Part shown: in pieces, positions 35,137 to 43,794 of the stretch
Numbering within the stretch: the first letter of the stretch is position 1
How the letters are laid out: each line of letters starts with the position of its first letter
Source of the DNA: Bradyrhizobium liaoningense
Lineage (GTDB): Bacteria > Pseudomonadota > Alphaproteobacteria > Rhizobiales > Xanthobacteraceae
Assembly: GCF_018130785.1 (NCBI RefSeq)
Contig: NZ_JAFCJT010000002.1
Location: 868,001 to 932,000 of the forward strand
Direction: 5' to 3'
DNA length: 64,000 nucleotides
Notes under the pieces: generated by a model
Seen by the model: the letters and a program-made list of their open reading frames with translations, nothing else
Told to the model about the DNA's origin: nothing
The model's database searches: none
Program-made: the position numbers and the translations under genes

Positions 35137-36369
35137 ATGCGAAGTGCAATTGTTCTCGGCGGTGGCATGATCGGCGTGAGCGCGGCGCTGCACCTCCAGC
35201 AGCGCGGCTGGTCTGTCACGCTCGTCGACCGCAGGGAGCCGGGCCGTGAGACCAGCTACGGCAATGCCGGCATGATCCAGGCGGAAGCGGTCCGCCCCTA
35301 TCCGATGCCGCGCGACCTCGCCACGCTCCTGAAGATCGCGACCGGCCGCACCAACGACGTGCGCTACAGCCTGTCGTCGCTGCATCTCCATATCGAGCCC
35401 CTGCTCCGCTACTGGTGGCATTCGGCGCCGAAGCGGCATCGCGAGGCGATCGACGCCTGGGCGCGGCTGATCGCCTACGCGACGGCAGAACACGACATCC
35501 TCATTCGCGAAGCCCATGCCGACAATCTGATCCGCCGCGCGGGATACCGGCATCTGCATCGCGACGCAGCTTCCTTCGATCTCGCAGTCAAGGCGGCGGA
35601 AGACGACCAACGCGAATTCGGCGTGAGGTTTCGCGCGCTCTCGGGGGCCGAGCTCGCCAAGGCCGAACCGATCCTGCGGGACGACCTGCCCGGCGCGATT
35701 CATTGGCTCGACACCTGGACCGTGTCCGATCCCGGCGCACTGGTCACGGCCTATGCCGAGCTGTTCGAGCGGCTCGGCGGCACCATCTTGCTCGGCGATG
35801 CCCAGAGCTTGCGGCAGACCGCGACCGGCTGGTCGGTCGACACGGACCAGGGGGGCATCGACGCCGCGGCCGCCGTCGTGACGCTCGGGCCGTGGTCGCC
35901 CGATCTCCTCACCAAATTCGGCTATCGCATTCCGCTGGTGCGCAAGCGCGGCTATCACATGCATTACAGCGGCGGCGCATCGCTCGATCTGCCGCTGGTT
36001 GACAAGGCCGGCGGTTACGCCATGGGGCCGATGGCCAAGGGAATCCGCATCACCACCGGCGCGGAATTGACCGGCATGGATGCGCTCGCAACGCCCGTGC
36101 AGCTCGCCAGCGCCGAAGCCTCCGCACGCGAGCTGATCGATCTCGGCAAGCGCGTGGAGCCGGATCCGTGGTTCGGCACCCGCCCCTGCACGCCCGACAT
36201 GCTGCCCGTTCTCGGCCGCGCCCCGCGCCATCCCGGCCTCTGGATGAATTTCGGCCACGGCCACCAGGGCTTTACGCTGGGGCCCGCGACCGGACGCCTG
36301 CTCGCCGAGATGATGAGCGGCGAGACGCCCGCCATCGATCCCGCGCCGTACCGGCCGGAGCGGTTCTAG
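35137..36369 (+). CDS. FAD-dependent amino acid oxidase/dehydrogenase (DadA-like)
   Basis: Flavoenzyme of 410 aa. The N-terminal dinucleotide site is VLGGGMIGVSAALHLQQRG, and the family glycine in SYGNAGMIQAE follows. The C-terminal FAD site is GLWMNFGHGHQGFTLGPATG. This pattern belongs to the DAO fold group that includes D-amino acid dehydrogenase; donors could be D-amino acids or other amines. GGTGAGG precedes the ATG at 35137. Its TAG stop shares a CTAG palindrome with the stop of the convergent TPR gene, so the two genes overlap by 4 bp. Confidence 0.88.
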   Translation: MRSAIVLGGGMIGVSAALHLQQRGWSVTLVDRREPGRETSYGNAGMIQAEAVRPYPMPRDLATLLKIATGRTNDVRYSLSSLHLHIEPLLRYWWHSAPKRHREAIDAWARLIAYATAEHDILIREAHADNLIRRAGYRHLHRDAASFDLAVKAAEDDQREFGVRFRALSGAELAKAEPILRDDLPGAIHWLDTWTVSDPGALVTAYAELFERLGGTILLGDAQSLRQTATGWSVDTDQGGIDAAAAVVTLGPWSPDLLTKFGYRIPLVRKRGYHMHYSGGASLDLPLVDKAGGYAMGPMAKGIRITTGAELTGMDALATPVQLASAEASARELIDLGKRVEPDPWFGTRPCTPDMLPVLGRAPRHPGLWMNFGHGHQGFTLGPATGRLLAEMMSGETPAIDPAPYRPERF

Positions 36370-38450
36370 CTTCCGGCCGTCGCCGCCAGCACCGCAAGCG
36401 CGGCCGAGATGCGCAACAGCGGATCGTCCCACTCGCGCGGGGCGCGCTGGCGGAACAGCCGCATGGTCGGATACCACGGACTGTCCTCGCGATCGCGCAG
36501 CCAGCGCCAGTCGAGCGCGTATGGCGTCAGCATCCACACCGGACAGCCGAGCGCGCCGGCGAGATGGGCGACCGACGTGTCGACGGCGATGACGAGATCG
36601 AGCGCCGCGACCGCTGCGGCGGTGTCGGCGAAATCGCCGAGCCCCGGCGCGAGATCGACGATGTCGTTGCCGAGCGCTGCCAGCACCGAAGCATCGTCCG
36701 GGCGCGGCTCCTTTTGCAGGCTGTAGAGCTGCACGCCCGGCATCACGAGGCGCGGCAGCACGGCCGCGGCAGGCAGCGAGCGCTGGCGGTCGCCCTTGTG
36801 CCTGGCGTTGCCGGCCCAGACCACGCCGACCTTCAGCACTGTCACATCCGCGAGCGCCGCCTTCCACCGGGCGAGCTTCGCCGGATCGGGATGCAGGTAC
36901 GGCACATCGGCCGGAATGGTGTCGAGCGTGGTGCCAAACACACGCGGCAGGCTCATCAGCGGCAGTTGCAGATCGAACGGCGGCAGCACTTCACCGCGCG
37001 CGATCACCTCGACATCGGGCAGCTGCCGCAGCAGTGAGGCGAGCGCGGGCTGAACCTGCAGGATGACCTTGCCGCCGCTCGCCGTCACCATCGGCCGATA
37101 GCGCACGAAATGCAGCGCATCGCCAAGACCGTACTCGGCGAACAGAAGCAATGTGCGGCCCTCGAGCGGCTCGCCCTGCCATTCCGGCTCGCTGAACGAG
37201 GGATCGCCGTCCGTCAGCGTCTTGCATTTGCGCCGCCATTGATAGGCCTCGAACCCCCTTGCGAAGTCGCCGTTCATCAGCAGGAAATGCGCGTGGTTGT
37301 ATTGCGCGAGCGGCTGCTCCGGATCGAGCGCGATCGCGCGATGCGAGACCGCCAGCGCCTCGTCGATCTCGCCGGCATTGCGCAGCGCGACCGCGAGATT
37401 GGCGTGACCCTTGGCGTAGGCTGGATCGGCCACGACCGCGCAGCGATGCGCGGCGACTGCGTCGGCGGCGCGATCCTGCTTCTCGAAGATGATGCCGAGA
37501 TTGGTCCAGGCCGGTGCGTGATCCGGCTTGAGCAGCAGCGCGCGCTCGCAGGCGCCAATCGCCTCGTCCAGCGCGCCGAGTTCGGAGAAGCAGGCGCCGA
37601 GATTGCTTGCGATCACGTGGTCCGATGAATCGAGCGCGAAGGTCCGCTGGTAGATCTCGGCGGCCTGTGGCAGATGACCGGCCTCGTGCAGGACGAGGCC
37701 GAGCAGACGGAGCGCCGGAGCGTTGTCCGGCACAAGCGCAATCGCGCGGCGGTACTGGACAATGGCGTCTTCGAGCAACCCTTGCCTGTAGAGCACGGCG
37801 CCGAGATTGCCGAGCAGCCCGGGATCGTCAGGATCGGTATCGAGGCCGCGGCGATAGGCGGCCTCCGCCTCGCCGAGCCTCGTCTGGTCGATGAGGAGAT
37901 TGCCGAGATTGAGCCAGACGCCGCGATAGGCCGGCTCCCTCGCGATGACCGCGCGATAGGCCTGTTCCGCTTCAGTCAGACGCCCCTGCCCGGCAAGCGC
38001 GACGGCGAGATTGAAGCAGGCACGGGTGAGATGCGCGTCAAGCGCCAGCGCGCGGCGATAGGCGGCTTCGGCCTCGTCGAAGCGCGCGAGCTCGCCGAGC
38101 GCCACGCCGAGCTTGTTGTGCAGGCCGGCATCGTCCGGACGCCGGACCAGCGCGCGCCGGAACGCCGCCACGGCGCCCTCCTGCTCGCCCTTCACGGCCA
38201 GTGCATCGCCGAGCGTGACGAGTGCCGGCGCGTGCTCCGGATCGATGTTGAATACACGGCCAAGCAGCGCCGCGCCGTCGGCCGCGCGGTCGGTGACGAA
38301 GGCGGCCACGGCGGCAAGATGCAGCGCCGGCACATGATCCGGCGCGGCCCTCAGCGCCTCTGCACAGAGCGCGTCGGCCTGATCCGGCCGCCCCGCCGCA
38401 AAACGCTCTGCCGCCTGCAAGACAATCCGATTCACAGTCGCGCTGCCCAC
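36366..38450 (-). CDS. TPR-repeat protein with GT9-like (heptosyltransferase-type) C-terminal domain
   Basis: Cytoplasmic protein of 694 aa. Residues about 5-400 contain roughly eleven tetratricopeptide repeats of 34 residues, each with the W/L-G-Y/A-F-A-Y pattern and AEAAYRRALALDAHLTRACF-like helices. The remainder shows LLFAEYGLGDALHFVRYRP, VGVVWAGNARHKGD and VAALDLVIAVDTSVAHLAGA, which match GT9-type ADP-heptose transferases and TPR-linked O-GlcNAc-type proteins. It may glycosylate proteins or surface glycans; this is inference. Start GTG at 38450; a second GTG five codons in is possible. Confidence 0.82.
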   Translation of the reverse strand: MGSATVNRIVLQAAERFAAGRPDQADALCAEALRAAPDHVPALHLAAVAAFVTDRAADGAALLGRVFNIDPEHAPALVTLGDALAVKGEQEGAVAAFRRALVRRPDDAGLHNKLGVALGELARFDEAEAAYRRALALDAHLTRACFNLAVALAGQGRLTEAEQAYRAVIAREPAYRGVWLNLGNLLIDQTRLGEAEAAYRRGLDTDPDDPGLLGNLGAVLYRQGLLEDAIVQYRRAIALVPDNAPALRLLGLVLHEAGHLPQAAEIYQRTFALDSSDHVIASNLGACFSELGALDEAIGACERALLLKPDHAPAWTNLGIIFEKQDRAADAVAAHRCAVVADPAYAKGHANLAVALRNAGEIDEALAVSHRAIALDPEQPLAQYNHAHFLLMNGDFARGFEAYQWRRKCKTLTDGDPSFSEPEWQGEPLEGRTLLLFAEYGLGDALHFVRYRPMVTASGGKVILQVQPALASLLRQLPDVEVIARGEVLPPFDLQLPLMSLPRVFGTTLDTIPADVPYLHPDPAKLARWKAALADVTVLKVGVVWAGNARHKGDRQRSLPAAAVLPRLVMPGVQLYSLQKEPRPDDASVLAALGNDIVDLAPGLGDFADTAAAVAALDLVIAVDTSVAHLAGALGCPVWMLTPYALDWRWLRDREDSPWYPTMRLFRQRAPREWDDPLLRISAALAVLAATAGS

Positions 38451-38509
38451 GATGCCGCCCGCCCCTTCAAAGTCAGATGCGGGTTAAACGCACGAGGGCG
38501 CAAAATCCG

Positions 38510-39346
38510 TCAGTCGGCGCGCTCGGTGAGCAGGTTTTTGATCCGGTCGGCATCTTCGGGCGTCGCCGGGTTGTAGACGATCATGCTGAGGTCGGAGCGG
38601 CCCTCGACATTGAAGCTCGAATATTCGAACGACATCGTGCCGTGAACGGGATGCCGCAGCCGCTTGGTGCCGTCGCCATGGTGGCGCACGTCATTGTCGC
38701 GCCAGAGCGCCGCGAATTCCGGACTGGTCCGACAGAGCTCGTCGACGAAATCGGCGACATGCGAGACGGCACCGGCCCGCGCGGCATCTGCCCGGAACGC
38801 CGCCACCACGAAGCGGGCCACGCTGTCCCAGTCATATTGCGCGGCGCGCACGCGCGGATCGCAGAAGATGAAGCGCAGGATGTTGCGCTGTCCCGGCGGG
38901 ATCGCGCCGTAATCGGTCAACACGGCGCTTGCGGCACGATTCCAGGCGATGACGTCCCAGGTCGCGGTCCGTACCAGCGCGGGGCTGAATTCCAGCGCGT
39001 CGAGCACGCGCTGCAGCCGCGGCGAGACGCCTTCGGTGGCCTGGTAGCGCACTTCGGGCGGACGGCCGAGCCCGATCAGGAACAGGTGCTCGCGCTCGAC
39101 ATCGGTCAGCATCAAGGCGCCGGCGATGCGGTCGAGCACGTCGGCCGACGGCGCCCCGCCGCGGCCCTGCTCCAGCCACGTGTACCAGGTCGCGCTGATA
39201 TTGGCGCGCTGCGCCACCTCCTCGCGCCGCAGGCCGGGCGTGCGCCTGCGGCTACCACCGAGGCCGAACGCGGCCGCATCAAGCCGGGTGCGGCGGTCCT
39301 TCAAATAGGTCCCGAGCAGGTTTTCAGCGGTCGCAGTCTCGCTCAT
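38510..39346 (-). CDS. XRE-family transcriptional regulator with MmyB-type ligand domain
   Basis: DNA-binding regulator of 278 aa. The N-terminal helix-turn-helix (about 10-70) has RRRTPGLRREEVAQRANIS followed by TWYTWLEQGRG, the hallmark of this XRE subgroup. The C-terminal 170 residues are the MmyB-like PAS-related domain (WDVIAWNRAASAVL and SFEYSSFNVEGRSDL), which binds small hydrophobic ligands in characterised members. It is divergent from an NAD-dependent epimerase gene; homologous pairs usually show the regulator repressing the neighbouring short-chain dehydrogenase. Direct repeats in the shared gap are candidate sites. Confidence 0.93.
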   Translation of the reverse strand: MSETATAENLLGTYLKDRRTRLDAAAFGLGGSRRRTPGLRREEVAQRANISATWYTWLEQGRGGAPSADVLDRIAGALMLTDVEREHLFLIGLGRPPEVRYQATEGVSPRLQRVLDALEFSPALVRTATWDVIAWNRAASAVLTDYGAIPPGQRNILRFIFCDPRVRAAQYDWDSVARFVVAAFRADAARAGAVSHVADFVDELCRTSPEFAALWRDNDVRHHGDGTKRLRHPVHGTMSFEYSSFNVEGRSDLSMIVYNPATPEDADRIKNLLTERAD

Positions 39347-39360
39347 CCTGTTACCTACTA

Positions 39361-39392
39361 TACCCTGATAATGTCACTACTTTACCAGGATA
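39361..39392. promoter_or_regulatory. Candidate operator repeats between XRE regulator and epimerase
   Basis: Two direct repeats TACC-NN-GATA (TACCCTGATA at 39361-39370 and TACCAGGATA at 39383-39392) are spaced 22 bp, about two helical turns. They lie in the only gap between the divergent genes. Confidence 0.45.
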
Positions 39393-39450
39393 ATCCTCGC
39401 GCGGATGGTCGTCTCCACCAACCTCTCGACCGATCCCTGGAGATTTGCTC

Positions 39451-40335
39451 ATGCGTGTTTTCGTCACCGGCGCCACCGGCTTCGTCGGTTCCGCCGTCGT
39501 GCAGGACCTGATCGCCGCCGGCCATCACGTCACCGGCCTCGCCCGAACCGATGCCGGTGCGGCCGCTGTCACCGCAATGGGCGCCGACGTCCATCGCGGC
39601 TCGCTGGAGGACCACGCGTCCTTGCGTAGCGGCGCAGCCGCCTCCGATGGCGTGCTTCACCTCGCCTTCAACCACGACTTCTCGAAATTCGCCGACAATT
39701 GCGAACTCGACCGCCGCGCGATCCTGGCAATCGGCGAAGGGCTCGAAGGCTCCGAGCGGCCGCTCATCGTCACCTCAGGCGTGGCGCTGCTCGCGCCCGG
39801 ACGGCTCGCCACCGAGGACGACGCGGCCGCCCGCCACTTTCCCCGCGTCTCGGAAGCCACCGCCAAGGAGCTTAGCGAACGCGGCGTCCGCGCCGGCATC
39901 GTGCGGCTGCCACCCACGACCCATGGCGAAGGCGACCACGGCTTTGTGCCGCGCCTGATCGCGATCGCGCGCGAGAAAGGTGCTGCGGCCTATATCGGCG
40001 ACGGCAGCAACCGCTGGCCGGCCGCGCACCGCCTCGATGCCGCGCGCGTCTACCGGCTCGCGCTGGAGCAAGGCGCATCCGCTCGCCGCTATCACGCGAT
40101 CGCCGAGGAAGGCGTGCCGTTCAAGGTGATTGCGGAGATGATCGGAAAAAGGCTCGGCGTGCCCGTGGTCTCGAAATCCGCTGATGAAGCCGAGGCGCAT
40201 TTCGGCTGGTTCGCACGATTTGCATCCGTCGACGTTCCGACCTCGAGCGCGAAAACGCGTGCCCTCCTCGGCTGGGAGCCCAAGGAAAAAGGGCTGATCG
40301 AGGATCTCGACCAGCCCTATTACTTCCAGCTCTGA
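39451..40335 (+). CDS. NAD(P)-dependent epimerase/short-chain reductase
   Basis: Extended SDR-type oxidoreductase of 294 aa. The N-terminal cofactor site is [20 protein letters not shown]. The usual YxxxK is not obvious; the sequence in that region reads [15 protein letters not shown]. This places it with atypical NmrA/epimerase-like SDRs that act as plant-type or NADPH-dependent reductases. GGAGA lies 8 nt before the ATG; a TTG two codons upstream is less likely. It is divergent from the XRE regulator that probably controls it. The substrate cannot be told. Confidence 0.88.
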   Translation: MRVFVTGATGFVGSAVVQDLIAAGHHVTGLARTDAGAAAVTAMGADVHRGSLEDHASLRSGAAASDGVLHLAFNHDFSKFADNCELDRRAILAIGEGLEGSERPLIVTSGVALLAPGRLATEDDAAARHFPRVSEATAKELSERGVRAGIVRLPPTTHGEGDHGFVPRLIAIAREKGAAAYIGDGSNRWPAAHRLDAARVYRLALEQGASARRYHAIAEEGVPFKVIAEMIGKRLGVPVVSKSADEAEAHFGWFARFASVDVPTSSAKTRALLGWEPKEKGLIEDLDQPYYFQL

Positions 40336-40368
40336 CGGCGCGCAGCGCCGCCACAATCAGCCAGCAGA

Positions 40369-41703
40369 TCAGTCCGTCGTGACGGCGGTTTCCATGTCCG
40401 TCGGATCGATCTGCCTGGCGAGGTTGGCGTTGAGCTTGTCGCGGTCGAGCTCACCTTCCCACCAGGCGACGATCACGCAGGCCACGCCGTTGCCACAGAG
40501 GTTGGTCAGCGCGCGGCACTCGCTCATGAACTTGTCGATACCGAGCACGATCGCCATGCCCGGCACGAGGCGCGGATCGACCACGGCCAGCGTCGCCGCC
40601 AGCGTGATGAAGCCTGCGCCCGTGATGCCGGAGGCGCCCTTCGAGGTCAGCATCGCCACCACCAGGATGGTGAGCTGCTGGCCGAAGGTGAGATCGAAGC
40701 CGAGCGCCTGTGCGATGAACAGGGTCGCCAGCGTCATGTAGATGTTGGTGCCGTCGAGATTGAAGGAATAGCCCGTGGGCACCACGAGGCCGACCACCGA
40801 CTTCGAGCAGCCGAGGCGCTCGAGCTTTTCCATCAAGGAGGGCAGCGCGCTTTCCGAGGACGAGGTGCCGAGCACGATCAGCAGCTCGTCCTTGATGTAG
40901 GCGAGGAACTTGAAGATGGAGAAGCCGGCGAAGCGCGCGATGATTCCGAGCACGACGAACACGAACAGCGCCGCGGTCACGTAGAACGTCGCGATCAGGC
41001 CGACGAGGTTAAGGATCGCCCCGGTGCCGAACTTGCCGATGGTGTAGGCCATCGCGCCGAAGGCGCCGATCGGCGCCGCGCGCATCACGATGGAGATGAC
41101 TCCGAACACCGCATGCGCGGCGTCATCGATGAAGCTGCGGATGGTGTGGCCGCGCTCACCGAGCCCCATGAGGGCGAAGCCGAACAGCACCGAGAACAGC
41201 AGCACCTGCAGGATCTCGCCTTGCGCGAACGCGCCGACGACGGTGTCCGGAATGATGTGCAGCACGAAGTCGACCGACCTCTGGCCTTCGGCCTGCTTGG
41301 CATAGTTGGCGACGGCCTGCGCGTTGGCAGCGGCGCTGCCGAAGCCCGCACCCGGCTTCACCAGGTTGCCGATGATGAGTCCGATCACCAGCGCGAAGGT
41401 CGAGACGACCTCGAAATAGACCAGCGCCTTGACGCCGATGCGGCCGACCTTCTTGGCGTCCTGGATATGCGCGATGCCGGAGACCACGGTGCAGAAGATG
41501 ATCGGCGCGATCACCATCTTGATCAGCTTGATGAAGCCGTCGCCGAGCGCCTTGATCCATTCGTTGGTGGCGACTGTCGGCCAGAGCCAGCCGACAAGGG
41601 CGCCAAGCACGATGGCGATCAGCACCTGAACATAGAGAACCTTGTACCACGGCTTGGCGGCAGTCGGCGCGACCGGCGTCCCCGCCATCGTTGTCGTCGT
41701 CAT
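40369..41703 (-). CDS. dctA: C4-dicarboxylate transporter
   Basis: Sodium- or proton-coupled symporter of 444 aa (DAACS family) that imports succinate, fumarate and malate. In rhizobia DctA feeds nitrogen-fixing bacteroids. The sequence shows the re-entrant serine-rich loop [18 protein letters not shown] and the substrate segment [19 protein letters not shown]. The C-terminal part has [20 protein letters not shown] and [11 protein letters not shown]. The ATG at 41703 has GGGGGAG 8 nt upstream. No dctB/dctD genes and no sigma-54 promoter are visible next to it, so regulation probably differs from the classical locus. Confidence 0.93.
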   Translation of the reverse strand: MTTTTMAGTPVAPTAAKPWYKVLYVQVLIAIVLGALVGWLWPTVATNEWIKALGDGFIKLIKMVIAPIIFCTVVSGIAHIQDAKKVGRIGVKALVYFEVVSTFALVIGLIIGNLVKPGAGFGSAAANAQAVANYAKQAEGQRSVDFVLHIIPDTVVGAFAQGEILQVLLFSVLFGFALMGLGERGHTIRSFIDDAAHAVFGVISIVMRAAPIGAFGAMAYTIGKFGTGAILNLVGLIATFYVTAALFVFVVLGIIARFAGFSIFKFLAYIKDELLIVLGTSSSESALPSLMEKLERLGCSKSVVGLVVPTGYSFNLDGTNIYMTLATLFIAQALGFDLTFGQQLTILVVAMLTSKGASGITGAGFITLAATLAVVDPRLVPGMAIVLGIDKFMSECRALTNLCGNGVACVIVAWWEGELDRDKLNANLARQIDPTDMETAVTTD

Positions 41704-41727
41704 CGTTTCACTCCCCCTCAAACGCAG

Positions 41728-41754
41728 AGCCAGCCAAGATCAACTTGGCCGGCT
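41728..41754 (-). terminator. Hairpin between bioY and dctA
   Basis: Eleven-bp inverted repeat AGCCGGCCAAG / CTTGGCTGGCT (one mismatch) with loop TTGAT on the minus strand. It lies after the bioY stop and 24 bp before the dctA start. No U-run; it may terminate bioY or regulate dctA's leader. Confidence 0.5.
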
Positions 41755-41783
41755 CGTCAATTGGAACTGCTGGTTATTGCGCT

Positions 41784-42395
41784 TTACCCGCGGCGATCGA
41801 CGATCCGGCGGACCGCCGGCATCAGCGCGGCGCCCAGCGCGTTCTTGACCACCGATGCCGCGATGAACGGCACGACGCCGACCATCCAGGCCTTGGTTGC
41901 GCCAAGGCCGACGCCGTAGGCCAGCCAGCCGAAGCCGGCGATGAAAATGACGACATGGGCGACCGCCATTGCTACAAACAGCAGCGCGACGTTGCGATCC
42001 CAGCCGCGCTCGGCCAGCCAGCCGGTGATAAAGGCAGCTAGCACGAAGCCATACAGGTAGCCGGCAGTCGGGCCGACCAGCGGTGCAATTCCACCGACCG
42101 GACCGGCGAACACCGGCAGGCCCATCGCGCCTTCAGCGAGGTAGGCGATCATGGTTGCGCTGCCAAGGCGCCAGCCATAGGCGGCGCCGATCATCAGCAC
42201 GACCAGCGTTTGCAGGGTCATGGGCACGTAAGGCAGCGGCAGATTCACCTTGGCTGATAGCGCCATCAAAGCCGTGCCGAGCGCGATCAGCACGACGGCG
42301 CGCAGTGCGCCAACGGCTTCGCCCGGGCAGGTCGGCCACATCAATGCGGCGAGAGGAGAATGCGTGGCGGCGGTCGGGACGGAACGGTCAGACAA
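41784..42395 (-). CDS. bioY: Biotin transporter BioY (S component)
   Basis: Membrane biotin-binding protein of 203 aa with six helices. The conserved VNLPLPYVPMTLQTLVVLMI and AYLAEGAMGLPVFAG segments are typical of BioY. No energising ATPase/T component genes are nearby, but BioY can work alone. The best start is a TTG at 42395 with GGAG 7 nt upstream, giving (M)SDRSVPTAATHS; a TTG at 42419 would add eight residues. It follows the aminotransferase on the same strand with a short gap. Biotin uptake is consistent with the accB/accC genes in this window. Confidence 0.92.
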   Translation of the reverse strand: MSDRSVPTAATHSPLAALMWPTCPGEAVGALRAVVLIALGTALMALSAKVNLPLPYVPMTLQTLVVLMIGAAYGWRLGSATMIAYLAEGAMGLPVFAGPVGGIAPLVGPTAGYLYGFVLAAFITGWLAERGWDRNVALLFVAMAVAHVVIFIAGFGWLAYGVGLGATKAWMVGVVPFIAASVVKNALGAALMPAVRRIVDRRG

Positions 42396-42428
42396 GGGGC
42401 ACTCCAGAAGGCTGTCCAAAACTGGCGG

Positions 42429-43616
42429 CTATTTAAGCCAGTGAGCGATCCGGTCAACTGCCTCCCGCATTTCATCAGCGGAACGTGCATAGGAAAGCCG
42501 TATGAATGAACGACCATGGATGGGATCGAAATCGAGACCCGGCGTGGCCGCAACGTGCGCCTGCTCCAGCATCTGCTTGGCGAACTCGAAACTGTCCGAG
42601 GTGAAGTCCGAGACATCGGCATAGAGATAGAATGCGCCATCGGCCGGCAGGAACTTGCTGAGGCCTGCCTTGGGCAATCCCTCGATCAGGATGCGCCGGT
42701 TTTCCTGATAGCCGTGCTTGATCTCTTCCATCTCGGCCGTGCCGTCGAAGGCCGCTTCTGCCGCAATCTGCGACAGCGACGGCACCGAGATCGACAGGTT
42801 CTGCTGCAGCCGTTCGATCGGCCGCACCAGGATCTCAGGCACGACCATCCAGCCGACGCGCCAGCCCGTCATGCAAAAATATTTCGAGAACGAGTTGATC
42901 ACGAGTGCGTGGTCCGACAGCGCAGCCGCCGTCACCGCCGGAAACGCATAATCGAGCCCGTGATAGATCTCATCCGAGATGAAGCGGATGCCCGCGTCCT
43001 CCGCAGCCGTGATGAGACCAGCGAGCGCCTCGCGGGACATCATCGTCCCCGTCGGATTGGCGGGGCTGCCGACCAGCACGCCCTTGAGCGGCGTCTTGCG
43101 ATGGACGGCGAGCAACGCCTCGCCGGTCAGCGCATGGCGCGTGTCATTGCTGGTCTCGATCAGCACCGGCTCGCAGCCGAGCGCGGTGAGGATGTGACGG
43201 TACGGTGGATAGCCCGGCACCGTCACGGCGACGCGGTCGCCGGGCTCGAACATCGACAGGAACGCCAGGATGAAGCCGCCGGAGGAGCCTGTCGTCACCA
43301 CGATCCGCTCGGGGCTGACGTCGCAGCCATAGGCGTCGCGGTAATGCCGCGCGATGCGCTCGCGCAAGGAGGGGATGCCGAGCGCGGAGGTATAGTCAAT
43401 CCGTCCCGCCTCGAGCGCCGCATGGGCGGCAGCGATTGCGGTCTTCGGGGCCCCGGTTGCCGGCTGGCCGACCTCCATGTGGATGACATGGCCGCCTGCC
43501 GCCTCGATTCGGGCCGCGGCGGCCATCACGTCCATCACCATGAACGGGGGAACATCGCTGCGGCGGGAGGGCTCGAGCCACTGCCCCACCCGGTTCCTCA
43601 ATGTCGCATCGTGCAT
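42429..43616 (-). CDS. PLP-dependent aminotransferase, class I/II
   Basis: Cytoplasmic fold type I aminotransferase of 395 aa. The pyridoxal-phosphate Lys is in VINSFSKYFCMTGWRVGW. Other fold residues are visible in NPTGTMMSREAL, ISDEIYHGLDY and the C-terminal SFIRLSYARS (carboxylate-binding Arg). The sequence resembles the aspartate/aromatic aminotransferase-like group; the amino acid substrate cannot be assigned. It lies upstream of bioY on the same strand and is divergent from the M48 protease gene across a 178-bp gap. Confidence 0.9.
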   Translation of the reverse strand: MHDATLRNRVGQWLEPSRRSDVPPFMVMDVMAAAARIEAAGGHVIHMEVGQPATGAPKTAIAAAHAALEAGRIDYTSALGIPSLRERIARHYRDAYGCDVSPERIVVTTGSSGGFILAFLSMFEPGDRVAVTVPGYPPYRHILTALGCEPVLIETSNDTRHALTGEALLAVHRKTPLKGVLVGSPANPTGTMMSREALAGLITAAEDAGIRFISDEIYHGLDYAFPAVTAAALSDHALVINSFSKYFCMTGWRVGWMVVPEILVRPIERLQQNLSISVPSLSQIAAEAAFDGTAEMEEIKHGYQENRRILIEGLPKAGLSKFLPADGAFYLYADVSDFTSDSFEFAKQMLEQAHVAATPGLDFDPIHGRSFIRLSYARSADEMREAVDRIAHWLK

Positions 43617-43794
43617 CGAATTCTGCTATTTCGCTGGCGAACCGGTCGGTTCGGTCCCGGAAACGGGGCGCTTGCGCCCCAGACTGGCCGCATTGTACGG
43701 CTCATAAGGGCATATCGCGTATCCGGTCCGCCGCCAATCGCCAAAAACCAATCACGAAACTGCTTGATCAAGACCGTTTGACCCAGACCGCCTG

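Noticed and set aside
36366..36369. CTAG shared by two convergent stop codons
   Set aside because: Curious but expected by chance where convergent genes touch; not evidence of regulation.
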